From contig NZ_CALHIQ010000029.1 of assembly GCF_938030725.1 (NCBI RefSeq), forward strand, positions 1 through 17,761: 17,761 nucleotides of DNA, read 5' to 3'. The position numbers and the translations under genes are program-made. Below the pieces are notes generated by a model. The model worked only from the letters and a program-made list of their open reading frames with translations, had not been told where the DNA came from and searched no databases. This DNA comes from an uncultured Fretibacterium sp. (GTDB lineage: Bacteria; Synergistota; Synergistia; Synergistales; Aminobacteriaceae). Shown here piece by piece: positions 5,751 through 14,052 of the stretch (positions within the stretch are counted from its first letter, which is position 1; each line of letters begins with the position of its first letter).

Positions 5751-6641
5751 GTGAGTGAGGTAGACGAACGTTCAAAAGAACTAATCAAGACGCGCATTAT
5801 CAGTAAGCTGAAGGACATCAAGTCCTTCCCCCAGTTTGTGTTGGAAACGCTGCGTAAGCTGAACGATCCCACAAGCAACGCGTCGGATGTCGCCCAGAGC
5901 CTGTCCAGGGATGAGGGATTGGTGCTGAGGGTGCTGAAGCTGGCGAACTCGGCCGCCTACGGCATGAGCCGCAACATCTCCAACATTTCGGAGGCGATCG
6001 CCCTTCTGGGGTACAAGAACGTCAGCAACATCGTCCTTGCCGCGACGGTCTACTCCGTTATGGACAAGGGCCTGTCGGGCTACGCGCTGGACCGGGGCGA
6101 ACTGTGGCGCCACTCCCTGACGGTGGCCTACGCGTCGCGCTACATCGCCCAGGTGACGGGCAAGGTGCAGACCGAGGACGCCTACGTCGGCGGCCTCCTT
6201 CACGACATCGGCAAGGTGGTGCTGAACGACTACGTCCGCTTTGGCTACGGGCTCATCGTGAAGATGGTCGAGGAGGAACACGTCCCGTTCCCTGAGGCGG
6301 AGTTCCGCGTGCTGGGGTTCGATCACGCCATGGTGGGCGCCCTTCTGACCGAGCGCTGGGACCTGCCCGAGGCGTATCAGATGGCGGTGGCCTATCACCA
6401 CAAGCCCAACGAGCTTCCGGAGGACAAGCTGCAGTATCAGCCGATCCTGGACGTCGTCAGCGTGGCGAACTCCATCTGCCTGATGCTGGGGATTGGGCTT
6501 GGGGCGGACGGGCTTCAGACCTACATGTTCCCAGAGCCCCTGGAGCGCCTCGGGATAACGAACTTCGAGGACCTGATGGCGGATCTGGTGGACTTCGCGG
6601 GGCGCATCGCCCAGGAGATGGTGGACATGAAGGGTCTGTAG
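5751..6641 (+). CDS. HDOD-domain signal transduction protein
   Basis: A cytosolic 296-residue protein consisting of a single HDOD domain, a catalytically divergent relative of HD hydrolases used in bacterial signalling. The N-terminal part has the signature IKSFPQFVLETLRKLNDP and DVAQSLSRDEGLVLRVLKLA, then NSAAYG and SEAIALLGYKNVSNIVL. The HD-like half has LWRHSLTVAYASRYIAQ and an intact-looking HDIGK at 151-155, then AVAYHHKP. HDOD proteins often lose metal ligands, so activity is uncertain. There are no receiver, GGDEF or kinase domains. The start is GTG with AAGGGGG upstream, 24 bases after rluB. Its own promoter and its placement among housekeeping genes hint at a regulatory task, but the partner is unknown. 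Confidence 0.88.
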   Translation: MSEVDERSKELIKTRIISKLKDIKSFPQFVLETLRKLNDPTSNASDVAQSLSRDEGLVLRVLKLANSAAYGMSRNISNISEAIALLGYKNVSNIVLAATVYSVMDKGLSGYALDRGELWRHSLTVAYASRYIAQVTGKVQTEDAYVGGLLHDIGKVVLNDYVRFGYGLIVKMVEEEHVPFPEAEFRVLGFDHAMVGALLTERWDLPEAYQMAVAYHHKPNELPEDKLQYQPILDVVSVANSICLMLGIGLGADGLQTYMFPEPLERLGITNFEDLMADLVDFAGRIAQEMVDMKGL

Positions 6642-6652
6642 GGAGGACGCCC

Positions 6653-7327
6653 TTGACCTACGTCCTGACGATCGACGGTCCGGCGGGCGCCGGCAAGAGC
6701 TCCACGGCGCGGAGGCTGGCCCGTCGTCTTGGCGTTCGCTACCTTGACACCGGCGCCATCTACCGCGCTGTGGCGCTCTTGCTTGACGAAGCGGGGATTC
6801 TACCCTCCGAGGAGGACGCGGTCCGGCGTGCGTTGGCCGGCGCCCGCGTCGAGTTGCGCGACGAGGGGATTCTGCTCAACGGGCTGGACGTCAGCCTAAA
6901 GATACGCACGCCGCACATCGACCGGGTCGTCTCGGCCTACTCGGCGTTGCCCTGCGTGCGTTCTGCGCTCCTTGGGCTGCAGCGCGACCAGGCAAAGTAC
7001 GGCTCCCTGGTGGTGGAGGGGCGCGACGCGGGAAGCGTGGTCTTTCCCGATGCGCCCTTGAAGTTTTTTCTGACGGCCTCGCCTGAGGCGCGCGCCAGGC
7101 GCCGTTGTCTCGAGCGGGAGGCGAAGGGAGAGGACGTCTCCTACGAGGAGACGCTTGCGGCGATTCGGGAGCGGGACCGCTTCGACAGCAGCCGGGAAAC
7201 GGCTCCTCTGAGGCAGCCTGAAGGGGCCGTCCTGCTGGACACGTCGGATATGAGCGAGGATGAAGTGGTGGAATACTTCGAGGACCTTGTCCGCGATGCC
7301 GTGCGAAGGGGGGACGTGGAGGAATGA
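6653..7327 (+). CDS. cmk: Cytidylate kinase
   Basis: Phosphorylates CMP and dCMP to the diphosphates with ATP. The 224-residue protein has the P-loop DGPAGAGKSSTAR (8-20), the CMP-binding YLDTGAIYRAVA (30-41), VEGRDAGSVVFPDAP around 121-135 (most homologues have Ile in place of the Ala after GRD), and the C-terminal lid segment RDRFDSSRETAPLRQPEGA. The start is TTG, supported by GGGAGG six bases upstream and by the position of the P-loop; no ATG is available nearby. It begins 11 bases after the HDOD stop and overlaps plsC by four bases, so the two are translationally coupled. Confidence 0.95.
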   Translation: MTYVLTIDGPAGAGKSSTARRLARRLGVRYLDTGAIYRAVALLLDEAGILPSEEDAVRRALAGARVELRDEGILLNGLDVSLKIRTPHIDRVVSAYSALPCVRSALLGLQRDQAKYGSLVVEGRDAGSVVFPDAPLKFFLTASPEARARRRCLEREAKGEDVSYEETLAAIRERDRFDSSRETAPLRQPEGAVLLDTSDMSEDEVVEYFEDLVRDAVRRGDVEE

Positions 7328-7953
7328 AGCCGAACCCGGTCTTTTATGCGATCGTCAGCAGCCTGCTCCGCATGGCACTTCGGGTGTACAACCGGTGTTC
7401 CGTGCGCTGGGAGGAGCCGCTGGACCCCAACGAGAGGATGATCGTCGCCTGCAACCACACGAGCAACCTGGACCCTGTGGTCGTGGGGTGTTTTTTCAAG
7501 CGGCAGCTGCGCTACTTCGCCAAGGAGGAGCTGTTTCGGTCCTGGTTTTTGGGAACCGCCATCCGCGCCCTTGGCGCCGTGCCCGTCTCCCGCTCGGACA
7601 ACGCCTCGGCAGCGGGTGCCCTGCGGGGGTTCATGAAGCTCTATCGGGACGGCAGCGACGTCCTGATCTTTCCGGAGGGAGGCCGTTCCCCTGACGGCAG
7701 GCTGAAGCCGCTCGAGGGCGGCGTGGCCCTGATTGCCGCCCATGAGAGGGCGCCCATTCTGCCGGTATTCATCCACGGCGCCTACGAGGCCATGCCCACC
7801 GGCGCGCATTTCATCAAGCCCCACAAGATCACGATAACGTTTGCGAAGCCGCTGCGCTTCCCCGAGGAGGTCTACGCCAGAAAGGACGGGAGGGACGTCA
7901 TCATGCAGCGGCTGACGGACGTCATGAAGTCGCTTGAGTCGCAGGCGTCCTGA
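7324..7953 (+). CDS. plsC: 1-acyl-sn-glycerol-3-phosphate acyltransferase
   Basis: Transfers a fatty acyl group to lysophosphatidic acid to form phosphatidic acid at the inner face of the membrane. The 209-residue protein shows the acyltransferase HX4D motif in CNHTSNLDP (His45, Asp50). FPEGGRSPDG (116-125) binds the phosphate of the acceptor. A hydrophobic N-terminus (FYAIVSSLLRMALRVY) could serve as membrane anchor. The ATG overlaps the cmk stop as ATGA. The cmk-plsC pair is a familiar order in Firmicutes-like genomes. Specificity for lysophosphatidic acid over other lyso-lipids is assumed from family and context. Confidence 0.9.
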   Translation: MKPNPVFYAIVSSLLRMALRVYNRCSVRWEEPLDPNERMIVACNHTSNLDPVVVGCFFKRQLRYFAKEELFRSWFLGTAIRALGAVPVSRSDNASAAGALRGFMKLYRDGSDVLIFPEGGRSPDGRLKPLEGGVALIAAHERAPILPVFIHGAYEAMPTGAHFIKPHKITITFAKPLRFPEEVYARKDGRDVIMQRLTDVMKSLESQAS

Positions 7954-9097
7954 ACGCTGTGAGAGCCGGAGCGGCGCCATCGTGGCGGCCCTCTCGCTCC
8001 CGGATCAGAGGGAGGGCCCGGAGGAACGCCTTGCGGAGCTCTCCCTTCTCCTTGCCTCGCTGGGCATTGAAACGCTGGGCTCCGCGGCCCAGGGCAGGGG
8101 GGAACCAAGCCCCGCCACCCTGGTGGGGCGCGGCAAGGCGGAGGAGCTGAGGCTCTTCTGCAGCTCCCAGCGGGCGCGCTACCTCGTGTTCGACGAAGCT
8201 CTTTCCCCCGTGCAGAGGGCCAATCTGGAGGCCCTGACGAAGGTGACGGTGTGGGACCGTCCCTTCGTTATCATGAAGATCTTCGAGCGGCGCGCGTTGA
8301 CGGCGGAGGCGCGCCTCCAGGTCCAGATGGCCATGGCGCGCTATGAGATCCCGCACCTGAAGGGGTTGGGGCTGCAGATGTCCAGGACCGGAGGGGGCAT
8401 CGGGACGCGAGGCCCCGGCGAGACGGAGTTCGAGCGCCACCGCCGGCGGCTGGAGCGTCAGGTGCGCGACATCGCGAAGAAGCTGGAGAACGTCCGCAGG
8501 CAGCGGCGTCTCGTGCGGGACAGGCGTCGAAAGCGCGGGCTCCCCACCATTTCGCTGGTGGGGTACACGAACAGCGGCAAATCGACCCTCCTGCGCGCCC
8601 TTTCGGGAGATGGGACCATCGTCGCGCAGGACCGTCTCTTCTCCACCCTGGACACGTCGGTGCGCCGCATCCCGCTGCCGGGGGGCGGCGCCTTTCTCCT
8701 GTCGGACACGGTGGGCTTCATCCGCAGCCTTCCGCCGGAGTTGGTGGCGGCGTTCCGTGCCACGCTCGAGGAAATTCAGGAGGCGGAGCTCCTCCTGCTG
8801 GTCCTGGATGCGTCCGACGCCAGGGCGATGGAAACCTATCAGGTCATCGTCGACACCCTCCTGGCGATTCGCTGTCACGAGCTGCCCCGCTTCCTGGTGC
8901 TCAACAAGCTGGACGCGGTTCAGCGGACGGAGGCGGAGGTGCTGGCGGCGGCGCTGGAGAACGCGGGGGAGAACGTCGTGAGGGTCAGCGCCCTTCGCGG
9001 TGACGGGCTCCTGGAATTGCGGCAGGAGATCGAGCGCTTCCTGACGGAGAGAAACCCCTGGTTCACCCGTCCCTCCGGCCTCCAGGGAGCGCTGTGA
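7934..9097 (+). CDS. hflX: GTPase HflX (ribosome-associated)
   Basis: HflX is a ribosome-binding GTPase implicated in splitting stalled or stress-damaged ribosomes. It has 387 residues from TTG 7934. The N-terminal HflX domain includes ATLVGRGKAEEL (61-72), YLVFDEALSPVQRANLE and the glycine-rich linker GGGIGTRGPGETEFERHRR. A basic coiled-coil region follows. The GTPase domain has G1 GYTNSGKST (210-218; Ser replaces the more common Ala), DTVGF (258-262), NKLD (324-327) and VSALRGDGL. The TTG start overlaps plsC by 20 bases. GTG 7982 (residue 17) is an alternative, with GGAG about eleven bases upstream. Neither has a strong ribosome-binding site, so the N-terminus is uncertain. Confidence 0.92.
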   Translation: MSRRRPERCESRSGAIVAALSLPDQREGPEERLAELSLLLASLGIETLGSAAQGRGEPSPATLVGRGKAEELRLFCSSQRARYLVFDEALSPVQRANLEALTKVTVWDRPFVIMKIFERRALTAEARLQVQMAMARYEIPHLKGLGLQMSRTGGGIGTRGPGETEFERHRRRLERQVRDIAKKLENVRRQRRLVRDRRRKRGLPTISLVGYTNSGKSTLLRALSGDGTIVAQDRLFSTLDTSVRRIPLPGGGAFLLSDTVGFIRSLPPELVAAFRATLEEIQEAELLLLVLDASDARAMETYQVIVDTLLAIRCHELPRFLVLNKLDAVQRTEAEVLAAALENAGENVVRVSALRGDGLLELRQEIERFLTERNPWFTRPSGLQGAL

Positions 9098-9119
9098 CAG
9101 ACGTTGGGGGAGGGCTTTC

Positions 9120-10004
9120 ATGTTCTTGAGCATGACCGGATTCGGGCGCGCCTCGCGGGATTTCCCCTGGGGATCGGTAACGTTTGAGCTGACATCGGTG
9201 AATCATCGATATCAGGACTTTTCGACGCGGCTCCCCAGGGAGTTTGCGTCCATGGAGTGGCGCTTCCTCTCCATCCTGCGCGCTGCGCTGAACCGCGGGA
9301 AGGTCCGCCTCTCCGCGGAGGTCGCCTGGGCTCCAGGGGCGCGCACGCCGACGTTGGACGAGGAGGGGCTGCTCCAGTTCTTCCGGCGGGTGCAGTCCCT
9401 GGCCCGCGGGCAGGGGCTGACGGCTCCTGCGGACCTGACGCCGTTCCTCGTCCTGCCGGGGATCTGCGAGCTGGGCGGTGCGGCTGCCGCCGGGGTCCAG
9501 GAGGCCCCTGAGGTGTGGGACGACCTGTTGCGTGCCGCGCTGGATTCCCTCATGGAGATGAAGAGGACGGAAGGGGAGAAGATGCGCGCCGTCGTCGCTG
9601 CGGACCTGGAGGCCTTCGAGGACATCGTCCGAGGCCTTGAGGAGCGCTGGCGGACCGCCGCTGCGGCGGCCCTGGAGTCCCTGAGGACGAGGATAGAGCG
9701 CGTGGCGGAGCACTTTGAGCTTGAGGTGGATGAAGCCCGGGTCGCTCAGGAGGTATCCCTTCTCTCCGATCGCTGGGACGTTTCCGAGGAGCTGTCCCGC
9801 CTGGCGGCCCACGTCGAGCGGTTTCAGGAGACGATGGACGGAAGGGACTTGGCAGGGCGTCGTCTGGACTTCCTGATCCAGGAGATGAACCGGGAGGTCA
9901 ACACCATGGGCTCCAAGGTGGCGGACGCGGAGTTCCGCTGGGGGGTCGTCGAGGCGAAGTCCTGCCTCGAACGCATCCGTGAGCAGATTCAAAACGTCGA
10001 GTAG
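9120..10004 (+). CDS. YicC/YloC-family endoribonuclease
   Basis: The YicC family is a group of stress-associated proteins; members have been described as endoribonucleases. The 294-residue protein starts with the diagnostic SMTGFGRASRDF (4-15) and VNHRYQDFSTRLP. It ends with the DUF1732 signature, including FLIQEMNREVNTMGSKVADA (about 257-276) and LERIREQIQNVE. A long helical middle (EDIVRGLEERWRTAAAAALE) separates the two. A GGGGGAGGG ribosome-binding site precedes the ATG. It is followed 12 bases later by gmk. In many Firmicutes a small remA/DUF370 gene lies between yicC and gmk; here there is no room for one. Confidence 0.92.
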   Translation: MFLSMTGFGRASRDFPWGSVTFELTSVNHRYQDFSTRLPREFASMEWRFLSILRAALNRGKVRLSAEVAWAPGARTPTLDEEGLLQFFRRVQSLARGQGLTAPADLTPFLVLPGICELGGAAAAGVQEAPEVWDDLLRAALDSLMEMKRTEGEKMRAVVAADLEAFEDIVRGLEERWRTAAAAALESLRTRIERVAEHFELEVDEARVAQEVSLLSDRWDVSEELSRLAAHVERFQETMDGRDLAGRRLDFLIQEMNREVNTMGSKVADAEFRWGVVEAKSCLERIREQIQNVE

Positions 10005-10016
10005 GGGGGCCTGAGC

Positions 10017-10577
10017 ATGAGGCGGGGAAAGCTCTTCATCCTGTCCGGGCCGAGCGGCGTCGGCAAGGGAACGCTTCGTGAGCGCGCCCTGAAGGACGTG
10101 GAGGGCCTGATCTACTCCATTTCCTGCACGACCCGCAGCCCGCGTCCGGGGGAGCGGGACGGCATTGAGTATCGATTCGTCTCCGAGGCGGACTTCAAGC
10201 GAAGGGTGCAGGAGGGGCTGTTTCTGGAGCACGCCCGCGTACACGATGCGTACTACGGGACGCTGCGCGCGGACGTGGAGCGCGAGCTGGACGCGGGGAA
10301 CGACGTGCTGCTTGAGATCGACGTCCAGGGCGCAAAGCAGGTCCGCAGCCGCTTGCCGGACGCGGTTTCCATCTTTGTGGCGCCCCCCTCCCTGGAGGAG
10401 CTGGAGCGGCGCCTGCGGAATCGTCAGACGGAAAGCGACGACGAGCTGAGGCACCGCCTGGCGAACGCTGCGCTGGAGATGGAGCAGAAGGGGGCTTACG
10501 ACCGGATTCTGGTTAACGACGACCTCGACGACGCCTCGGCCGAGCTGCGGAGGCTGATCCTGAGCTATCGGGAGTGA
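10017..10577 (+). CDS. gmk: Guanylate kinase
   Basis: Phosphorylates GMP to GDP, an essential step in GTP and dGTP supply. The 186-residue protein has the P-loop LSGPSGVGKGT (9-19). The GMP-binding region has SCTTRSPRPGERDGIEYRFV, FLEHARVHDAYYGT and EIDVQGAKQV, followed by the lid with RLRNRQTESDDELRHRL. All key motifs are intact and the length is typical. A G-rich ribosome-binding site lies before the ATG. The gene sits in the conserved run yicC-gmk-rpoZ-coaBC-priA. An 88-base gap with a small GGGGA/TTCCCC hairpin separates it from rpoZ. Confidence 0.96.
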   Translation: MRRGKLFILSGPSGVGKGTLRERALKDVEGLIYSISCTTRSPRPGERDGIEYRFVSEADFKRRVQEGLFLEHARVHDAYYGTLRADVERELDAGNDVLLEIDVQGAKQVRSRLPDAVSIFVAPPSLEELERRLRNRQTESDDELRHRLANAALEMEQKGAYDRILVNDDLDDASAELRRLILSYRE

Positions 10578-10665
10578 GCGGCGGCGGTCCGATGCCGTCT
10601 TGCAAGCTCAAGCTTATAGATGATTTTTTAGAAGGGGACTCTTCCCCGGAACCTGGAGTGAAAAG

Positions 10666-10899
10666 ATGAAGTTCTACGACCTTGAGGGCCTGGCACAGAA
10701 GTGCGGGACGGATAACAAGTACGAGATTACGGTGAGCATCGCGGCGAGGGCGCGCTGGCTTGGCGAGCACAAGACCATCGAGAACGATCTGATGACGAAC
10801 GAGCGCTATCTCTCCATGGCGCTTCTGGAGGTGGAGAAGGGGAACGGCATCCCCGCGCCAGGGGACCCGTCGATTTTGTCGCAGTCCGACGAACGATGA
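10666..10899 (+). CDS. rpoZ: RNA polymerase omega subunit
   Basis: Omega helps fold and assemble the beta-prime subunit of RNA polymerase. This 77-residue protein contains the short conserved core KYEITVSIAARARWLGEHKT (18-37), corresponding to the usual KYELV...AKRAR segment. A family-typical N-terminus (MKFYDLEGLAQ) precedes it and a divergent acidic tail follows. GGAG lies eight bases upstream of the ATG. Its stop overlaps the coaBC start as ATGA. Assignment rests partly on position between gmk and coaBC, because omega is short and poorly conserved. Confidence 0.88.
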   Translation: MKFYDLEGLAQKCGTDNKYEITVSIAARARWLGEHKTIENDLMTNERYLSMALLEVEKGNGIPAPGDPSILSQSDER

Positions 10900-12113
10900 C
10901 CTCCTGGAAGAGGGGCCGGAGGGTACTGCTCGGCGTCACAGGGGGCATCGCCGCCTACAAGATACCGGAGCTGGTGCGGCGCCTGCGGAGGGAGGACTGC
11001 GAGGTGGAGGTCATCATGACGTGCGCCGCGGAGCGCTTCGTCAGCCCCCTCGTGCTCGCTACCCTCTCCGGCCGGCGCGTCTGGCGTCAGGAGGACCTTC
11101 TGTCGGAGGAGTGCGGTGCCTCCATCCCCCACATCCGTCTGGCGGAGTGGGCGGAGGCGGTGGCCATCGTCCCCTGTACGGCGGACGCGGCGTCGGACCT
11201 CGCGCACGGCCGCGGGGAGGGACTGCTGGCCGCGGCGCTTCTGGCGGCTACGGCACCCGTGCTGGTCTTCCCGGCCATGAACGCCCACATGTACAGGAAC
11301 GCTGCGGTGCAGGAGAACCTCTCGACCCTGGCCCGGCGCGGGGTGCGGGTGGTTGAGCCGTCGGCTGGGGCCCTCGCCTGTGGGGAGGAGGGGCCCGGAC
11401 GGATGCCCGAACCCGTCGAGATCGCGGAGGAGATATTCCGCGCGCTGGCCCCCGTCCACGACCTGCAGGGCGTTCACGTCCTGGTCACCGCCGGGCCGAC
11501 CCACGAGTACCTGGACCCGGTGCGCTTCATTTCCAACCCCAGCACGGGGCGCATGGGCCTGGCGATGGCCCGCGCCGCCTGGCATCGGGGCGCGGAGGTG
11601 CGGGTGATCCTTGGCCCCGTTGATCCGGCGCCCTGCTCCCTGTATGGGCTTGAGGTGACGCGCGTCGTGTCCGCCCTTGACATGCGGGATGCGGTCATGG
11701 CAAACCTCGATTGGGCTAAATTGATCGTCAAGGCTGCTGCCGTAGGGGACTATCGCGCAAGGGAGCGGCAGCCGCACAAGATGAAGCGCGAGGGGCGCGA
11801 GGCGCTGTCCCTCGACCTGGTGCAGAACCCCGACATCGCGGCGGAGGTGGGGGCGAACAAGAGGCCGGATCAGGTCCTGATCGGCTTTGCGGCGGAGACC
11901 GACGACATCCGAAAGAACGCCCGCGCGAAGATGGAGCGGAAGGGGCTGAACTTCATCCTGGCCAACGACGTCCTGGCCCCCGGCAGCGGCTTTGCCTCGG
12001 AGACGAACGCGCTGCGCCTGATCGCGCCGGACGGCGAGGAGCTCCTGTCCGGGAGGAAGGAGGACGTCGCCGACGCCGTCTGGAGCTCCCTGACGGGGCG
12101 GCTGCAGCTCTAA
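10896..12113 (+). CDS. coaBC: Bifunctional phosphopantothenoylcysteine decarboxylase / phosphopantothenate-cysteine ligase
   Basis: Carries out two consecutive steps of coenzyme A synthesis: ligation of cysteine to phosphopantothenate (CoaB) and FMN-dependent decarboxylation (CoaC). The 405-residue fusion has the CoaC half first: GVTGGIAAYK (13-22), catalytic His79 in PHIRLAEWAE, PAMNAHMY (126-133), and the active-site Cys162 region LACGEEGPGRM. The CoaB half begins near 190 and contains VTAGPTHEYLDPVRFISNPS, TGRMG, KAAAVGDYR, LVQNPDIAAEVG and IGFAAETD. Length and order are standard. The start overlaps rpoZ by four bases and the end is two bases from the priA-like gene, so these are cotranscribed. 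Confidence 0.96.
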   Translation: MTSWKRGRRVLLGVTGGIAAYKIPELVRRLRREDCEVEVIMTCAAERFVSPLVLATLSGRRVWRQEDLLSEECGASIPHIRLAEWAEAVAIVPCTADAASDLAHGRGEGLLAAALLAATAPVLVFPAMNAHMYRNAAVQENLSTLARRGVRVVEPSAGALACGEEGPGRMPEPVEIAEEIFRALAPVHDLQGVHVLVTAGPTHEYLDPVRFISNPSTGRMGLAMARAAWHRGAEVRVILGPVDPAPCSLYGLEVTRVVSALDMRDAVMANLDWAKLIVKAAAVGDYRARERQPHKMKREGREALSLDLVQNPDIAAEVGANKRPDQVLIGFAAETDDIRKNARAKMERKGLNFILANDVLAPGSGFASETNALRLIAPDGEELLSGRKEDVADAVWSSLTGRLQL

Positions 12114-12115
12114 AA

Positions 12116-13889
12116 GTGTCCTCACAGCTCATTGAGGTCGTCGTCCCTGGCCCCTGGTGGAACGCCCTGACCTACGAGGCACCCTTTGTGCCCGAACCCG
12201 GCTCCCGCGTCAGGGTCCCGGTGGGCCGGGGGGAGCGCATCGGGTTCGCGGCGGGCCCCGCGCGGGAGAGGCCGGAGGCCGCGCTGCGCAGCGTCCGGGA
12301 GGTGCTGGACGAGAGGAGCCCCCTGGGCGCGGAGCTGTGGGAGCTGATGTGCTGGGTGGGGCGGACCTTTCTCTGCGGGACGGGCATGGTCTTGAAGACG
12401 GCCTGTCCCGCGAAGTTTTTGGAGGGGGCGCCGCTTGACGTTCCCCCCGGCGGGGAGCGGGAGGGGCGCGCCGAAGGGGACGCCTTTTGTGAGGAGCACT
12501 GCTTTGCCCCTTGGGATGAGGCGCGCGCGGCCTTTTACCGAGCTGCGTTGGAACGGCCGTGCCGGACGCTGGTCCTCTTCTCCGAGGCGGCGACGGCGCG
12601 GCGTTTCTTTGCGTCGCTCCCGGCCCACCTGAAGGCCGAAGCCGTGCTCTGGCCCTCCTCCGGGGGCAAGAAGCTCTGGGAGGTGTGGAGAGAGGTCCGG
12701 GCAGGGAACGCGCGCATCGTGGTGGCGCCTCCGGGCGGGGTCTACGCCCCGATGGCCCCTGGAGGAGGCGAGCCCCGCCTACGTCCCTCAACGGGCCCCC
12801 CGCGTTTCGGCCCGGAGCGTCGCGGGGCGGCGCGCGTCCCTGTTGGGGGTACGCCTGATCCTGGGCGGCCGTATGCCGTCGTCCAAGACCTTCCTGCGCG
12901 CCCACCCCGTCTGCGAGGTCCTGCCGAACCGCGACCGAATGGTCTTCGCGGACATCCGGCGCTCCCTGAAGGGGAGGGAGCGGGGCGTGGAGGGGGACCT
13001 GCCCCTGACCGTTTCGCTCCTGGACCGAACGCGGAGGGAACTGGAGAGGGGGCGGCACGTCCTCTGGATGCTGGATCGAAGGGGGGAGGCGGCCGAGGTC
13101 TTTTGCGTGGAGTGTGGACACTCGCCCCGCTGCCCCCGCTGCGGCGGCGTGATGCGCAGCGAGTCCTCAGGGCAGGCGCTGCGCTGCATTCACTGCGGCC
13201 GGAGAGAGCCCCTTCCCGAACGCTGTCCGGACTGCAGGGGGGGCCTCTGGTCGGGGCGGCGTCCTGGACTTGAGGCGTTGGCCTCCATGGCCGGCAGGCT
13301 GATGCCGGAATACCCCGTCCTCCTCCATGAGGGGGGAAAGATCAAGGCTCTGGAGGTTCCATCCCTCCTCCTGGGGACCCGGGGCGCGCTGGCGCTCTGC
13401 GACCGGTTGGACGTGGGGCTTGCCGCGTGGCTGGACCTGGACGCGGAGTTGCGCCGGCCGGAGTATGGCGCGCGGTTTCAGGCGTTCAGCATGGTGTGGG
13501 AGTCCTACTGGCGCGGCCGCCGCGACGGAGATGAGCCCGCGGGACGGACGGTGCTGATCCAGGGCCGCCGCTTCGGCGCGGAGTGGCGCGCGATCCTCTC
13601 CGGGGGCTGGGAGCGCTTCTGGCGCGGCGAGCTGGCGCTCCGCTCGGAGCTGGCTCTGCCGCCTGTCGAGCTGATGATCCAGATCGATCTGCCGGAGGGA
13701 GAAGACCGTGCCGAGGCCTCCCGCGCCCTGGAGGAGGCGGGGCTCTTCGTCATGGACCCAGGGGAGCCCGGCTCTCCGCTGTGGGTGAATGCCCCCTCCT
13801 CGGAGCCCGTCGCACGGGCCCTTGCGCCGCGCTTTGCCATCGGACGTTCAAGGCTGCATTTCCCCTCGGTGACCGTCTGGGCGGAGTGA
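12116..13889 (+). pseudogene. priA: Degenerate, frameshifted PriA-like primosomal protein
   Basis: PriA restarts collapsed replication forks. Here the first 214 codons (GTG start, two bases after coaBC) encode the N-terminal DNA-binding domain (VVVPGPWWNALTYEAPFVPE, then GSRVRVPVGRGE) and a vestigial helicase lobe. Near 12758 the similarity moves +1: one frame ends ...VYAPMA and the next begins LEEASPAYVPQRAP. About seven residues expected between them are missing, suggesting a small deletion. Total coding potential is about 590 residues, against over 700 in typical PriA. The Walker A lysine, the DEEH box, GSATP and the arginine-finger AGRAGR motif are all replaced (WDEARAAFY, LEEASP, GGRMPS, SYWRGR). 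The zinc module is intact. Actinobacterial PriA proteins also lack helicase motifs, so loss of ATPase may be natural. The frameshift may be a real mutation or a sequence error. Confidence 0.8.
12843..13889 (+). CDS. C-terminal, zinc-binding half of the PriA-like protein
   Basis: This is the intact downstream frame of the broken gene. Counted from a TTG at 12843 it holds 348 residues, though nothing resembling a ribosome-binding site supports that start. Eight cysteines in four CxxC pairs (88/91, 97/100, 115/118, 128/131) reproduce the two-zinc PriA module. The following helicase lobe is colinear with PriA but degenerate: LLGTRGALALCDRLDVGLAAW stands where GTQM-x-x-KGHDFP normally lies. The C-terminal domain (LPPVELMIQIDLPEGEDRAE) corresponds to the last PriA domain. 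It is functional only if joined to the first half or re-initiated. Confidence 0.6.
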   Translation: MGVRLILGGRMPSSKTFLRAHPVCEVLPNRDRMVFADIRRSLKGRERGVEGDLPLTVSLLDRTRRELERGRHVLWMLDRRGEAAEVFCVECGHSPRCPRCGGVMRSESSGQALRCIHCGRREPLPERCPDCRGGLWSGRRPGLEALASMAGRLMPEYPVLLHEGGKIKALEVPSLLLGTRGALALCDRLDVGLAAWLDLDAELRRPEYGARFQAFSMVWESYWRGRRDGDEPAGRTVLIQGRRFGAEWRAILSGGWERFWRGELALRSELALPPVELMIQIDLPEGEDRAEASRALEEAGLFVMDPGEPGSPLWVNAPSSEPVARALAPRFAIGRSRLHFPSVTVWAE

Positions 13890-14004
13890 CGGCGCCCGGG
13901 GCGGCAGCGGAGAAACTGTGTGGAGGAGGGACTTGAAGAAATCGGTTGGCTGGAAAGGGAAGAACCGCATTTACTTTTGTTTTTGAGAAAGTTGCCGAAC
14001 CTCT

Positions 14005-14032
14005 TTTATAAAGGGCGCATCTCGTGTATAAT
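14005..14032 (+). promoter_or_regulatory. tRNA-Ser promoter
   Basis: A perfect TATAAT (14027-14032) is preceded by TTTATA (14005-14010) with a 16-bp spacer. The expected start near 14039 lies 14 bases before the mature tRNA. A possible second promoter uses TTGAGA (13983-13988) with TATAAA (14007-14012). Confidence 0.65.
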
Positions 14033-14052
14033 GTCCCTCGTGTTCGCTTCGC

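Noticed and set aside
7922..12125. Long minus-strand open frames across hflX, yicC, gmk and coaBC
   Set aside because: They are antisense to well-recognised genes, with biased composition and no recognisable domain.
12758..13273. Tail of the first PriA-like frame beyond the frameshift
   Set aside because: Past 12758 this frame is Pro/Gly/Arg-rich without similarity, while the neighbouring frame carries the PriA continuation.
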